Positions 11,531-21,600 of a stretch of DNA of 64,000 nt are shown piece by piece. Source of the DNA: Mytilus galloprovincialis. Taxonomy: Eukaryota; Mollusca; Bivalvia; Mytilida; Mytilidae. Each line of letters starts with the position of its first letter. The first letter of the stretch is position 1. The DNA lies in assembly GCF_965363235.1 (NCBI RefSeq), contig NC_134845.1, positions 67,175,261 to 67,239,260 on the forward strand, written 5' to 3'. The translations under genes and the position numbers were made by a program. The notes below the pieces were generated by a model. The model was not told the origin of the DNA and ran no database searches. It saw nothing but the letters and a program-made list of their open reading frames with translations.

Positions 11531-11945
11531 TTACTTACATATTAATATCTGCAAAAATTTTCCTAGATTATACTTCTGAGTTCTGTATACAGTAGCAACT
11601 AAAATACGTTTACTTGATTTCTTGAAAACAATACATTCTAAGTTTGAGGCTAAGTTGCATATTTCAGTTTCTAAAGAAAGCTGGTAAAACACACATACAC
11701 CACCATGCTGAATTCCCTTTAAAGATGGATAATAAGAATTATCATCATCGAAAGCTAGAGATCTGGGCAAATGAAAACCATCATATCCCATTATTTCAAA
11801 GCAAATGAGTTCTTGAATAGCCTAGGTTTCAGTTAGACAAATATAATCAGCTTTTCTAAAGTCTGGATTATGTTTCACATCGTCTGCATGAGTCTGTAAA
11901 CCTTGAATGTTGTGATACATTATTTGAAAAGATTGTGTAGGTTCC
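11531..11945 (-). pseudogene. Endonuclease domain of a Helentron relic
   Basis: The minus strand reads MYHNIQGLQTHADDVKHNPD then FRKADYICLTET, and after an interruption MGYDGFHLPRSLAFDDDNSY, IQHGGVCVFYQL, LVATVYR. This is the AP-endonuclease-like fold (Asn of motif 'HNIQGL', catalytic Glu of 'LTET') used by Helentrons and LINEs. It sits directly 3' of a Pif1-type helicase on the same strand, the order Hel-EN that marks Helentrons (Helitron2). The C-terminal part of the fold is missing. Confidence 0.65.
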
Positions 11946-11997
11946 CCTGCTACATCATCGATTTCAAGCAAAAATCTGGTCCTTTCTGAAAACCCCT

Positions 11998-12940
11998 TTA
12001 CAATATCAGGATCACAGAATATTTTCTTGTAATTTTTTCAGTGTCTATGCATTTAATATGTAGACCAGATTTTGAGGTAAATCTGCTAGGAGCAACATAT
12101 GCTTGACCATGTGTTAAACATTTATTCAGACCATCAACGCATTCTTCAACTGTTAATCCTTTAACTTTGTGCAAGCCCAGGCTAAATTTGAGGGAAACTG
12201 TTTTCGTACACAATTGTTAAAAGGAATGCCTTCACTTGAAGGTCTAAATTCAACACAGCGTTTTCCACTTGTGATTTTTGGTACCTTTGCATTTCTTCCT
12301 ACTCTTTCATTGTCTTAAAGTGAATGTATATGGTACTTGGGAGGGAGTTAGACGAGAATTCTTTGATAAATATAACTGTTCCCATTACACCATTCACTAA
12401 ACCATCTGCGGTGTCCTCTTTCTTGATAAGTATTACTCTTGCTCCCTCGGCTAAAAGAATAGATATTGGAAGACGTACATCTGACTTTGTACAATGGACT
12501 TTTTGCAGAGTAAATTTTCCGTACGTTTTGTCTTTTTTGAAGTCTTGTGCTTCAATTAGTTTTGATTCTGTACATAGCTTCATTATCATCTCCTTGTTAA
12601 AGTTATCAACCTCTACATTTGGGGAATATATGAGCAAGGCTTCATCGCGGCCATCCATCCTCAAAGCAGTGTTTTAGCGTTACTTTATGCAAACAAACCA
12701 TCCTCTCGTTGACGCATTATTTCATCCAATTCAGCAATTTCAAACAAACCATTCTATAGCTCATTTGAGGGATTATCTACATACAATTTGTCTAGTCTTT
12801 TTGTTCTGACAGGTGGTAACTGATAAAAATCGCCAACAGTAATTCCTATGGGTTTCTGTTATGGAAATTTGTGACTGATTCACAAATGTTGAATCAGGTG
12901 CTGCTATTACATTTATCTTTCTGTTGACCAGACCTGTTCA
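11998..12940 (-). pseudogene. Pif1-type helicase domain of a Helentron relic
   Basis: In order on the minus strand: GITVGDFYQLPPVRTKRLDK (helicase motifs II/III region, near 12785-12850), a middle block with RDEALLIYSPNVEVDNFN and LLAEGARVILIKKEDTADGL then VNGVMGTV (12299-12664), and the C-terminal LHKVKGLTVEE...QAYVAPSRFTS block (11998-12213), equivalent to 'HKxQGLT...YVALSR' of Pif1/Helitron helicases. The helicase would unwind donor DNA in rolling-circle transposition. Frame changes and stops separate the blocks, so it is not functional. Confidence 0.7.
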
Positions 12941-13204
12941 TTCCATGCAGATACTTCTTTTAGCAGATATGATGTGAAAACACGCTCTAGTCGACGGACA
13001 GACACATTTTTCTTTTAGAAACAAGGACACGGCATACTTGTCCCCTCTACTACTTTCAACAGCGGATGCTTTTAGGGTAGGTACATGGAATACTTTTCCG
13101 TTACGGACAGCTTCTATAGCGATTTGATCTCGGCTGCAATATTGTTCAATGACAGTTGCATCAGCTCTATCAATACCAGCTCCCCTAAACTGGTCGTAGA
13201 ACAT
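12938..13204 (-). pseudogene. Helitron-associated ORF fragment upstream of helicase
   Basis: An 88-residue frame, FRGAGIDRADATVIEQYCSR ... VPTLKASAVESSRG then DKYAVSLFLKEK and CVCPSTRACFHII, lies immediately 5' of the helicase blocks on the same strand. I do not recognise a catalytic motif (the HUH pair of the Rep domain is not visible here). Position suggests it belongs to the same element. A zinc site using the two Cys of CVCP is possible but unproved. Confidence 0.45.
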
Positions 13205-13333
13205 AGTTTTTTAAATCACACTTATCTCTCACAATTTCTGTTACAGAAAAGGCTGCGGCATCAATTTGAACAAGCGTTTTAGGATTGTATTAATAACTTC
13301 AGAAGATAATTATTTGTTACACCTGAATACGGG

Positions 13334-13512
13334 TGAAGGTTTAGCCTCTTGTATACCCAAACTTTTGATAAATATGTCAAAAGTATTTGCATAAGGGAAA
13401 ATACTGCCAAACAGATTTGGAAACTGCTTTCCTGACTATTAAAAACGATAACTTTCAAGGGCAGTATCATATATTTCATAATAAACTTACAATAAGGAAG
13501 TTACTGTTGAGA
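13334..13512. repeat. 179 bp direct repeat, copy 2
   Basis: Near-identical partner of 8384-8562, same orientation, 4.95 kb away. Ends at the word TTACTGTTGAGA. Confidence 0.8.
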
Positions 13513-13568
13513 AACATGTTTTAAACCACGAATCAAGAATTCAGTAGATTTTAAATCAGGGTGTTAGA

Positions 13569-13970
13569 TCAATTCATATTGTAATCTGTGAACATTGATA
13601 GGTGTGTATAATGATAAATCATAATTTTGTGTCCTATTTTCCCCTTCCTGAACAGTTGCGCCCCACTTTTTTTGGGCTCTTCATCGTTTGTTGACCTAAG
13701 GCATTCATTATGTGAGTGGTCCTTCTTAAATAATAGACATATGTGGAGATTGTTACACTTTACATATTTGTAACCTCTTTCCCCATTATAATTGTTGCAT
13801 ACTTCTCTACCGTTATGATATACTCTTGATCTACTATATGTGCAAGACTTATTACCCTTTGTGCTTGGATAGTTGAGCCTACCAATAGTACCTTCCTGAT
13901 GAACTAATGAGGGCCAAAATCCTGATAGATGAAGTGTGCTATGACAATGTTCAAAAGTGTCAGGAGCCAT
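13569..13970 (-). pseudogene. Cys/His-rich ORF, probably from a mobile element
   Basis: A 133-residue frame containing CNNYNGERGYKYVKCNNLHI then CLLFKKDHSHNEC, a Cys/His cluster with the spacing C-X(n)-C-X5-C-X(n)-H-C, like the zinc motif seen beside tyrosine recombinases and other transposon proteins of molluscs. Starts at an ATG (13968-13970) and ends at a stop at 13569. It might be a remnant of the same transposon region as the Helentron to its left or an unrelated insert. No enzyme domain is visible. Confidence 0.35.
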
Positions 13971-14084
13971 GGAAGTTGTTGGTTTACTTATGTTATATAT
14001 TTGATTTTCGCTACTTGTTTCATTATAATTTAAATAAATTAGGCCGTTAATTTTCTCAAATGAATTTGTTCATATTTGTTATAA

Positions 14085-14225
14085 TCGGGACCTTTTATAG
14101 CGGACTTCCAGTACGGGTTTTTATCATTCTAGAAGGGTGTACAGTTACCTATAACTGCTTATATACACTTTATTAAACTTTGGTGGATAGTTGTCTCATT
14201 GGCAATCATCATTATTTTTATATAA
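14085..14225 (+). repeat. Family A repeat, diverged
   Basis: Starts CGGGACCTTTTATAGCGGAC and ends GTTGTCTCATTGGCAATCAT; the middle is diverged from the 3561 copy. Confidence 0.65.
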
Positions 14226-14757
14226 ATAAACATGATATAGGTCAAAACTGCATCTATGCTGATTAATTGCGTTTCATCTGTAATAAACAGGTAAAAATTC
14301 TTGAAACAGTATGTTTTATCTACATGATCATCATGGATTATTTATTCCTTTCAAAATTCTGTGAATAAATAAATGGTGAATAGGTGCATGGGACACAGAT
14401 TATGCCCCCACTTGCATATAACATTTTAAAAGGGTCATCAATCAAGAATGGTAAAAGTGACTCACAGTACCCAAATGAGTACTTGATCTGAGTTTTGTGG
14501 TAATAAGCGGTGTGTATAAGTTATAATACATTTGGTTAGGCCAACGTAAGTTTATAGTGAACTACAACAAATAAACAGATGAACCATGAGCACATGATAC
14601 CTCCGTCGCTTTTTCAAAGAATAAAGTTCAATAACTTCTTAATAAAATTGAGAATGGAAAAGGGGGGAATATGTCAACAACCCGACCAAAGTGCAGACAA
14701 CAACCGAAGTCCACCAATGGATCTTCAACAGAGTGAGAAAATCATGAACTCCTTTTT
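14226..14757. other. No supported gene or repeat
   Basis: About 530 bp of AT-rich sequence. The 67-residue frame at 14579 has no motif or splice support. Confidence 0.4.
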
Positions 14758-14968
14758 ATATAGATTTGACCGTTGGTTTTAATCTTTGACAGCTGATTTA
14801 ACACTAGTCATGTTTGGGTCCTTAAATTGATATTTTAGCTTAAAGTTTGGTGTGATCCAAGGCTATTTGTTGAAGACTGTACTTTGAACTATAATGTTTT
14901 TTCTTTTACAAATTGTGACTTGGATGGAAAGTTGTCTCATTGGAAGTCATACCACATCTTATATCTAA
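14758..14968 (+). repeat. Family A repeat, long-headed subtype
   Basis: Begins TATAGATTTGACCGTTGGTT and ends GAAGTCATACCACATCTTAT. This subtype has the same head as the copies at 58060 and 59401 (TTAGACCGTTGGTTTTCCC). Confidence 0.65.
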
Positions 14969-15660
14969 TATTATGTACAAACATACAATTTGAAGAATAA
15001 ATACCCCCTCCGCTACGACGGGACATAACAAATGCATATATAGAGAGAGCTGCAGGACTCTTATTAAGACTGAATATGACAGTACATTGTACCTTATTCT
15101 GCATTCTTTCATCTTATCCCCTGATTGCTGACCTGAATATTGGTTCTTTATTTCTTTTACTTCCAGGCAATTTTGGTATGAAAGCACCATATTTCAAGCT
15201 TAGTGTACCCATGGTTTGTTCTGGGCGTATTTTGATAAAAATGATAAATGTTGACTGCATCTTTTGGTGTCTCTCTTGTAAAACATTAATGCAAAGCCTC
15301 TGTGTGTTGTTTAAAATTACAAATCATAGGAAATATGTAACATACATTGTATTATAATTTCACTTCTGAAATAATCCTGACCGGTGACTGTACAGTTTCA
15401 ACTTAGTATCATTTATTTATCAATTAAATAGATACAGCTTTGCTAGAATTTTGAAAGGTGGAAGCAGTATACTTACTTTAATACACTAAAATATGTATTA
15501 AATAAAACAAGAATGTGTCCATGGAACACAGATGTCCCTGCTTTTAAATATATCTCTAATTTGTTCTTTTTCCTATAAATAAAGTAACATAATTATTTTT
15601 TTTTTATAATATGAGAATGACGAAAGTGACTTGATCAGTGTTTGGTGTTGACAAGCATTG
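14969..15660. other. No supported gene
   Basis: About 690 bp. Two overlapping open frames on opposite strands (14906-15190 minus, 15076-15357 plus) lack domains. Nothing else is seen. Confidence 0.4.
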
Positions 15661-15666
15661 TGTACT

Positions 15667-16085
15667 GGGGTGACTGGGGAATAGAAATATGGTCACTTGG
15701 TCTTCTCCCGACCGGCAGTAAAACGATTCCCGAAGTGGGGCGTCCTTTTGGCTGTGCGGAATGTATCAAGTTCGCAGTCACCCGGTCAGATTTGGGACGT
15801 TAAATCCGATGCCTCGTGTAAAGAGAGTGTCACGCTCTTTGCACGTTAAGAACCCTTGCAACTACTCTTTTAGGGGTCCGTAGTTGGCCTGTTGCAAGGC
15901 AAAATTTCTGTCCCTATCCAATATAACCTCATTTTCCCGTGGCAGTCAAAATTTCCCTGACCATCATCCCAAATGGCCTCAATTATGACAAAACCTACCT
16001 ATTGTTTTTATTGTGAACTTGTTCTCGTCCTGAATATGCATGAAATATTTCCCACTGGACGTTACGCAACCAACAATCAATCAAT
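15667..16085 (+). mobile_element. S1 SINE copy
   Basis: Near full length from GGGGTGACTGGGGAATAGAA to GCAACCAACAATCAATCAAT. More diverged than the other copies. A target duplication is not clear. Confidence 0.8.
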
Positions 16086-16164
16086 CACTCACCTGGTATT
16101 CTCATTTACAATTGATGCATGAAATAATGCAACTGTTATACAATTGCTTTAGTTTCAGAGATAT

Positions 16165-16500
16165 AACTAAACACTGCATTGTCCCCCTATGTTCTATTTT
16201 TAGCCACGTCTGCCATGTAGGTTGGCATTGTATTTATTGTTAACTTGTTCTCGTCCTGAATATGCATGAAATATTTGCCACTGGACGTTAAGCAACCAAC
16301 AATCAATCAATCAATCAATGTAGGTTGGCATGGTCATCAAACATTTTAAACTACATACCCTAATGATGAGCGTGCCCAAATTTGGGTAGATTTATCCCAG
16401 TTGTTACAGGAGAAGACTTCTCTAAAAGATTAAAACAATTATGAAAATTGATTAAATTTGACTTTAAAGGGTAATAATTCCTTATTTGTCTGTAAATTCA
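16165..16500 (+). repeat. Diverged copy of the ~500 bp Helitron-associated satellite unit, interrupted by a SINE
   Basis: The words GTTCTATTTTTAGCCA, AACATTTTAAACTA, CCCTAATGATGA and GGAGAAGACTTCTC match the tandem units at 25.6-27.7 kb. The unit is split at 16215-16331 by the truncated S1 SINE. Confidence 0.65.
16229..16317 (+). mobile_element. 5'-truncated S1 SINE with perfect target duplication
   Basis: Only the last 89 bp of S1 (from GTATTTATTG to the (ATCA)n tail) is present. It is flanked by an exact 14 bp duplication, ATGTAGGTTGGCAT, at 16215-16228 and 16318-16331. 5' truncation with intact target duplication is the hallmark of target-primed reverse transcription. Confidence 0.85.
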
Positions 16501-16726
16501 CTTAAACTAGAGATTAAAAGCGAAGTTACTTATTTACAAATAAAATATAACCAACATGATATCATAATACAAACTAAAAACCATTTTAATATGTTAAAAC
16601 TAAGACAACAAATTCATATTTTGGAATACATTGCAATTTCTGAAGCAGAAGTCTTTGAAATTTATTGCTTCTTAAGATTAATTCAAATTTATTATATGTT
16701 CTGATTCACTTTCATGCTTACACACT

Positions 16727-17094
16727 ATACAGAATACTAAAAATTTAAAACCCAACAATTCTCAACATTTTATATATATAATGAGGAATTTTACTTCAAA
16801 AATAATATTTCTATGGGTGCCGAGTCGTGTTGGTATCCACAGCTGTTGATCTTGAGTGCCCTGGGTGACGCTTTATCTAACTGTGATATACCATATACCG
16901 ATTTTATACCATACAGAATACTAAAAATTAAAAACCCAACAATTCTCAACATTTTATATATATAATGAGGAATTTTACTTCAAGAAATAATATTTCTATG
17001 GGTGCCGAGTCGTGTTGGGATCCACAGCTGTTGATCTTGAGTGCCCTGGGTGACGCTTTATCTAACTGTGATATACGACGCTAGGTATATACTA
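16727..17094. repeat. Two-copy tandem repeat, ~184 bp unit
   Basis: Copy 1 starts at 16727 and copy 2 at 16911, both with ATACAGAATACTAAAAAT and GGTGCCGAGTCGTGTTGG. They differ at few positions. No gene content. Confidence 0.8.
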
Positions 17095-17191
17095 TTGAAA
17101 CTATATCACTTGGCATCGTTATCGTTAAAATTTAGGGCAGGAATACTTTGATTATCTTTAGATGCACCTTGTGGAATGGTGTGTATACATA

Positions 17192-17247
17192 TGCTAGCAA
17201 CGACTATTTCTTTTACCTGTATGTTTCAAAAAGTTAGTCGTTGCTAG
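17192..17247. repeat. Short inverted repeat (stem-loop)
   Basis: GCTAGCAACGACTA is followed ~30 bp later by its reverse complement TAGTCGTTGCTAGT. Confidence 0.5.
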
Positions 17248-17410
17248 TAAGATAGCAATTTTATTGCCTTTCTTCTTCGATTTATCATTAGAACCTCGCA
17301 AGGCACAGAATCATGATATAGCCATTGAAGCTATACATATATATAACTTCCCTCTAAAATGGAAGATTTAAGAGTATATGTACATCAAAAGTTACTCTAG
17401 TCTCTTCCGT

Positions 17411-17580
17411 AATGTATGGATGGTGTTGAGTGGAGGTTCCCACTCATACCATTAAGTGTCTTGTATTATACAGAAGGAATGGTGTGGAGTGGAGATTCCC
17501 ACACATACCATTAAGTGTCTTGTATTATACACTAGGAATGGTGTAGAGTGGAGGTTCCCACTCATACCAATGTACAGTAA
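17411..17580. repeat. Three tandem ~66 bp units, each containing a palindrome
   Basis: Each unit carries GGAATGGTGTGGAGTGGA then TTCCCACACATACCATT, whose halves are complementary, followed by AAGTGTCTTGTATTATACA. Units begin near 17411, 17478 and 17537; the third is partial. Confidence 0.75.
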
Positions 17581-17598
17581 AATATAGTTGCTTGTTAT

Positions 17599-17943
17599 CT
17601 AAATTTCAGTCCAGCAGTCGTTACATATTTGAATTTTTAAGTTTTTAAGCCAAACTTTTGATAATAGCCTATCAGGATGAATTCCGTCTCTGTAAAGATC
17701 TAAATTATAATGAAATCTTGGAATTGAGCCTGAATTACGACAAGTTAGCCTGCTGGGGTTATGCAGAATAACTAAGTTGAAGTTTGGAGAGACAGAATTA
17801 AGTGATGTATTGAGATCCTTTATTTCGAAATTTAGTCCATCAATTTGATGGCGGAGATCAATGTCCTGATCGTTGAAGGTTGCAGGATCTTTGTGATTTT
17901 TAGGTTGGTTCCAGAGCGAACTGCTATATATAGGAATGCTCAA
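17599..17943 (-). pseudogene. ORF fragment with SGNH-hydrolase-like end, probably repeat-derived
   Basis: A 114-residue frame ending DLYRDGIHPDRLLSKVWLKN. The 'DGIHPD' word resembles the Asp-x-x-His catalytic block (DGVHPN) of SGNH/GDSL hydrolases, a domain often attached to molluscan retroelement proteins. The Ser and Gly/Asn blocks expected upstream are absent, so the gene is at best partial. The call rests on one motif. Confidence 0.3.
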
Positions 17944-18149
17944 GAAGGTGACTCTAGATGGTAGATATTTCTCATTTTTATGTTGACAATACGTTGGTCC
18001 ATTGTATCAACCAAATCACAATGGATGCTGCATGAGGAGCTGGACATGATAAATACTCCGGAGCACATGATCCTTGTTTGTTTCATGAATTTTGTCTCTT
18101 TAATTTCATTTATTGTGTGACACTAAGATATTTCTTTGGCAATGTTTAA

Positions 18150-18235
18150 TGGATCGAGCAGATAAACTCTGTGTCATTTGGTCTCTTGTAAAGAGTTGTC
18201 TCATTAGCAATCATACCACATCTTCTTTTTTTATA
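18150..18235 (+). repeat. Family A repeat, 3' part
   Basis: Contains CTCTGTGTCATTTGGTCTCT and AGCAATCATACCACATCTTC. Confidence 0.65.
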
Positions 18236-18400
18236 TTAATTTTATTTATTTCTTTAACAGAACAATTGACGTATGGCTTATGGTAAGTCGCTCATACAAA
18301 TAATTTTTTATGAGATGTAATTTTAGTTGTATTGGTTCCAGATCCAGATTAAAAATTAAATAATTCAGAAGATGAAACTTTATTTATTTTAAATTTGATA

Positions 18401-18662
18401 TCATTGGTCGTGACCACGAGTATTGTCCTCCTCAATTTGAATTTCAACAGTGTCATTATTATTTATGTTATTCTTTTTTTCCCTTCTCTGTTTCCTGTCA
18501 CCTTCTCTGTCAAGGCTAAAGCGCAGCCAATCTTTAGCTGCATCATTTATCTCCTTATCTGAAGACTCTTTACAGCTACGGGTTTTTTCTAACCGACTCT
18601 GTAATAAAGTTATAAGTAAACTTGAATTGTGTATTTGCCTAATGAATGCGTGCGTAATCTCC
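18401..18662 (-). CDS. Terminal exon, DUF4806 C-terminal part
   Basis: Reads KEITHAFIRQIHNSSLLITL, LQSRLEKTRS, then SSDKEINDAAKDWLRFSLDR and a Lys/Arg-rich, then Asn/Asp/Glu-rich tail to a TGA at 18401-18403. The acceptor is TCTAGTAG at 18663; using TCTAG three bases upstream would change only one residue. The basic tail may serve as a nuclear localisation signal, which is inference. Confidence 0.6.
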
Positions 18663-21600
18663 CTACTAGATATGTAATATAAATTAACGTTTATTCTAAA
18701 TATTTTAAACACTATTTAATACAAAATAAAATCTTAAATAACCAATCTTTTTTTTTCTTTTTTTAATATTGGTAATTTGTCTAATGGTCAGAAATTCATT
18801 AGTATTAGAAGGATTTGTGGGTATAATTTGCCATAAAGAACCCATAAAGTGTAATACTTGCTTATTAAAACATCTTTAAGGATCATACGGGAAAAAACAG
18901 TCTTGTCCCCTCTCCCTAGCCAATTCAATTTCATGGCAATACAGTTTTCCAGGATTGTGCCCATAATCCTTCTTACACTCTGCTTTACCGTATCTCCTCC
19001 AGAACAACTCAGGTGTTTGATCTGCAACATAATTATATGATGCCAGATTAAAATAAAATAAAAACAATTGCAAACAACGAGTAAGAGATAAACGTACCTA
19101 CAGTTAATAATATGACATTTTTACATTGTTCTTGGTATCTTTCAAGCACAACCATCAAAAAATATATGAGTAGAGGGAAAATACTGATGCCGATATAGGG
19201 CCTTGTAAAGCTTGCTATATGCAATGTGGTTTTTTCATTCTTGAAGGCCATACGGTTATCGATAGTTGCTAGTGTCATTCGGTCCCTTTTAGGTAGTACT
19301 CTCATTGTCAATCAAACTAAAAAAAAATATTTTCAGTTTTTTAGTTTCATGCTCAGGACGATAAGTGGTTTGGAATACAGAAAATAGTCATTCATTGTTG
19401 GTGGATAGTTGGTCTCATTGACAATCATTATACCACATCTCCTTGTTTTTACGTTTCTAGCATTTGATTAAAAAAAGATTTAAATTGGTTATTTTTTTTT
19501 ATTTACATGATCATAAAACAAACCCTTATTATTATTATTTCAGAATATTTCTATAATAATATAGTAATAATCATGCAAACATTAGTACATATAAATTTGT
19601 ATAGTGAAAATTAAATTAAAAAAAATCTTGAGTTGACAGATGTGGAAAAAATAAAATCCTACTATGTAATTCAAAAGGATCATTGATATTTGATGCACAT
19701 ACTAACAGCAAGACAAGAATTATTGTCATTACAATATTTTTCATTGACAAATTTTAGTTAAAAAAAAAAGACATTTAATCTGCTTAAGGTGGCTCGTGGG
19801 TACAAAAATTTCAGCAAAAAATTAAACCTTTATTTTTTCATTACAAATTTAATTTATTACACTATACGTTATTACGTTATTATATGGTACAAAAATCAAC
19901 CCAAAAAAAAAACGATTCGGTTTGGCCCCAGATGACTTTTAAAATGTTTATATCATTGAAAAAGCTCCAAATTATCTCCCTTTGGTGCAAAAATGCCATT
20001 TTTGGCATTAAATTTGAAATATCTTTTTTAACTCATCGGTGACCTATATTTTTTATTATTGTTTTCAAATAATTGTAAAATTTAAGCAATTTCTGTAATT
20101 AGGTTATTTTTTTTATTTTGATATTTCTCCTATTAGCTCAACAGAAAAAAAGGAAATTAACAAAAATGTATGCTTCTTGTAAAGGCAGATTGTGAGTTAA
20201 ATGGACGGTGACCCCATGTTTTTATTTCATTTTTCTTTTAAGTATATGATAAATTTCATTTATAAAAAAATATAGCGAAATCCTATATTAGAAAAAAAAT
20301 TTGATTTATACCCAGGAGCCCCCTTAAAACTTACATTTTCATTTTCTTCAAATCTCTCCAATGTATCACTAGTATTCATATCTAAATCTGTTAGTTTACT
20401 GCTACCGCTGTTACCATGGTTATTAATGGTCAAATCTTCATTTTTGTTGATGTCAGATGGCGCTTTTAACTCATGGTAGGTTAATGGTACAAAAATTAAA
20501 TAAAAGTTAAATGTATGTATATTATTACTTATTACCATGAAGATATGTTTTGGTGTGTTACAATTTTTGTGTATTTTGAATTGCAATTAAATAAGTGTGT
20601 TCCTTAACTTTCTTATTTCATGTTGTTTTTTTTTCCCCAAAATATACATTATTCGCATGTATTTATTTTTCACCTCCTGTGAAACTTTGAAAAAAAGTAC
20701 CGATTTGTTAATTACATATTATTCCAATTGAAAAAATTACAGTACATTCTATAAGACGGTTAAACTTCCTTTTCTTTCAAGATAGATCAGACATCAAAAC
20801 ATGATTTAACAAATTAGGCTCAAATTAATTATGCCAAAAATGAAAGTTTTTCAATAGGATCTTTTTCCCTGTTGTAGTGGTACACTGAATAAAAATTAGA
20901 AGTCAGAAAAATCAATATCTCACAGTGAGACTCAACTAAAAGACCAAACATTTAGACCATTTTATTATATGGTCATTTAAAAGTGTGTGTTGACCATTTC
21001 TGCATCATACACCTTTAAAAAAATATGTCAGCTACAAAAAGCTGAAATATATTCAAGACTGTGACATCTCAGTGTCCACTATATGCTGACACTAACAATT
21101 TCATAATGAATAAGAGATAAAAAAAAAATAATTGTTACCTCATAACACTGATGACGTTGATGAACTTCTGAGTCAGTAGTACCTTCAAAATGATTGCACA
21201 AGCGAGTTATAAACCTTTTAACATCTGGTTTATTCAATGCCATAAAAAAATCCAACACTTCCTTTGGCGGTACTGAAAAAAAAATCTTATAATTTAGTTC
21301 TGAGTTGACATGTTAATAAACTTATAAATATTTTCTAGTTGGTTTCCTAATTCATGTCAACAACACCTTTAAATGTCTTTTGATTGTTAATCCTTTCATT
21401 TCATATTCAGTGGCGGATCTAGGGGGCAACTCCCCCACAGAGAGCCGTGGTGTAGTGGTTAGTGTATCGGACTACTAACACAAAGGTTCCTGGTTCAATT
21501 CCCGTTCGGGATGAAAATTTCAGGAACTCAATTTTCGGCTCTCCCTTGGCACCATTTGCGAGTATGGTCTTGAGGAAACGATGATAGTCCGTCGGAAGGG

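Noticed and set aside
18876-19073. Alternative minus-strand frame over the DUF4806 exon
   Set aside because: The other frame matches the DUF4806 pattern and joins in phase with both neighbours.
19800-20500. TIR element between the GGTACAAAAAT words near 19800 and 20490
   Set aside because: The words are in direct, not inverted, orientation and the flanks do not match.
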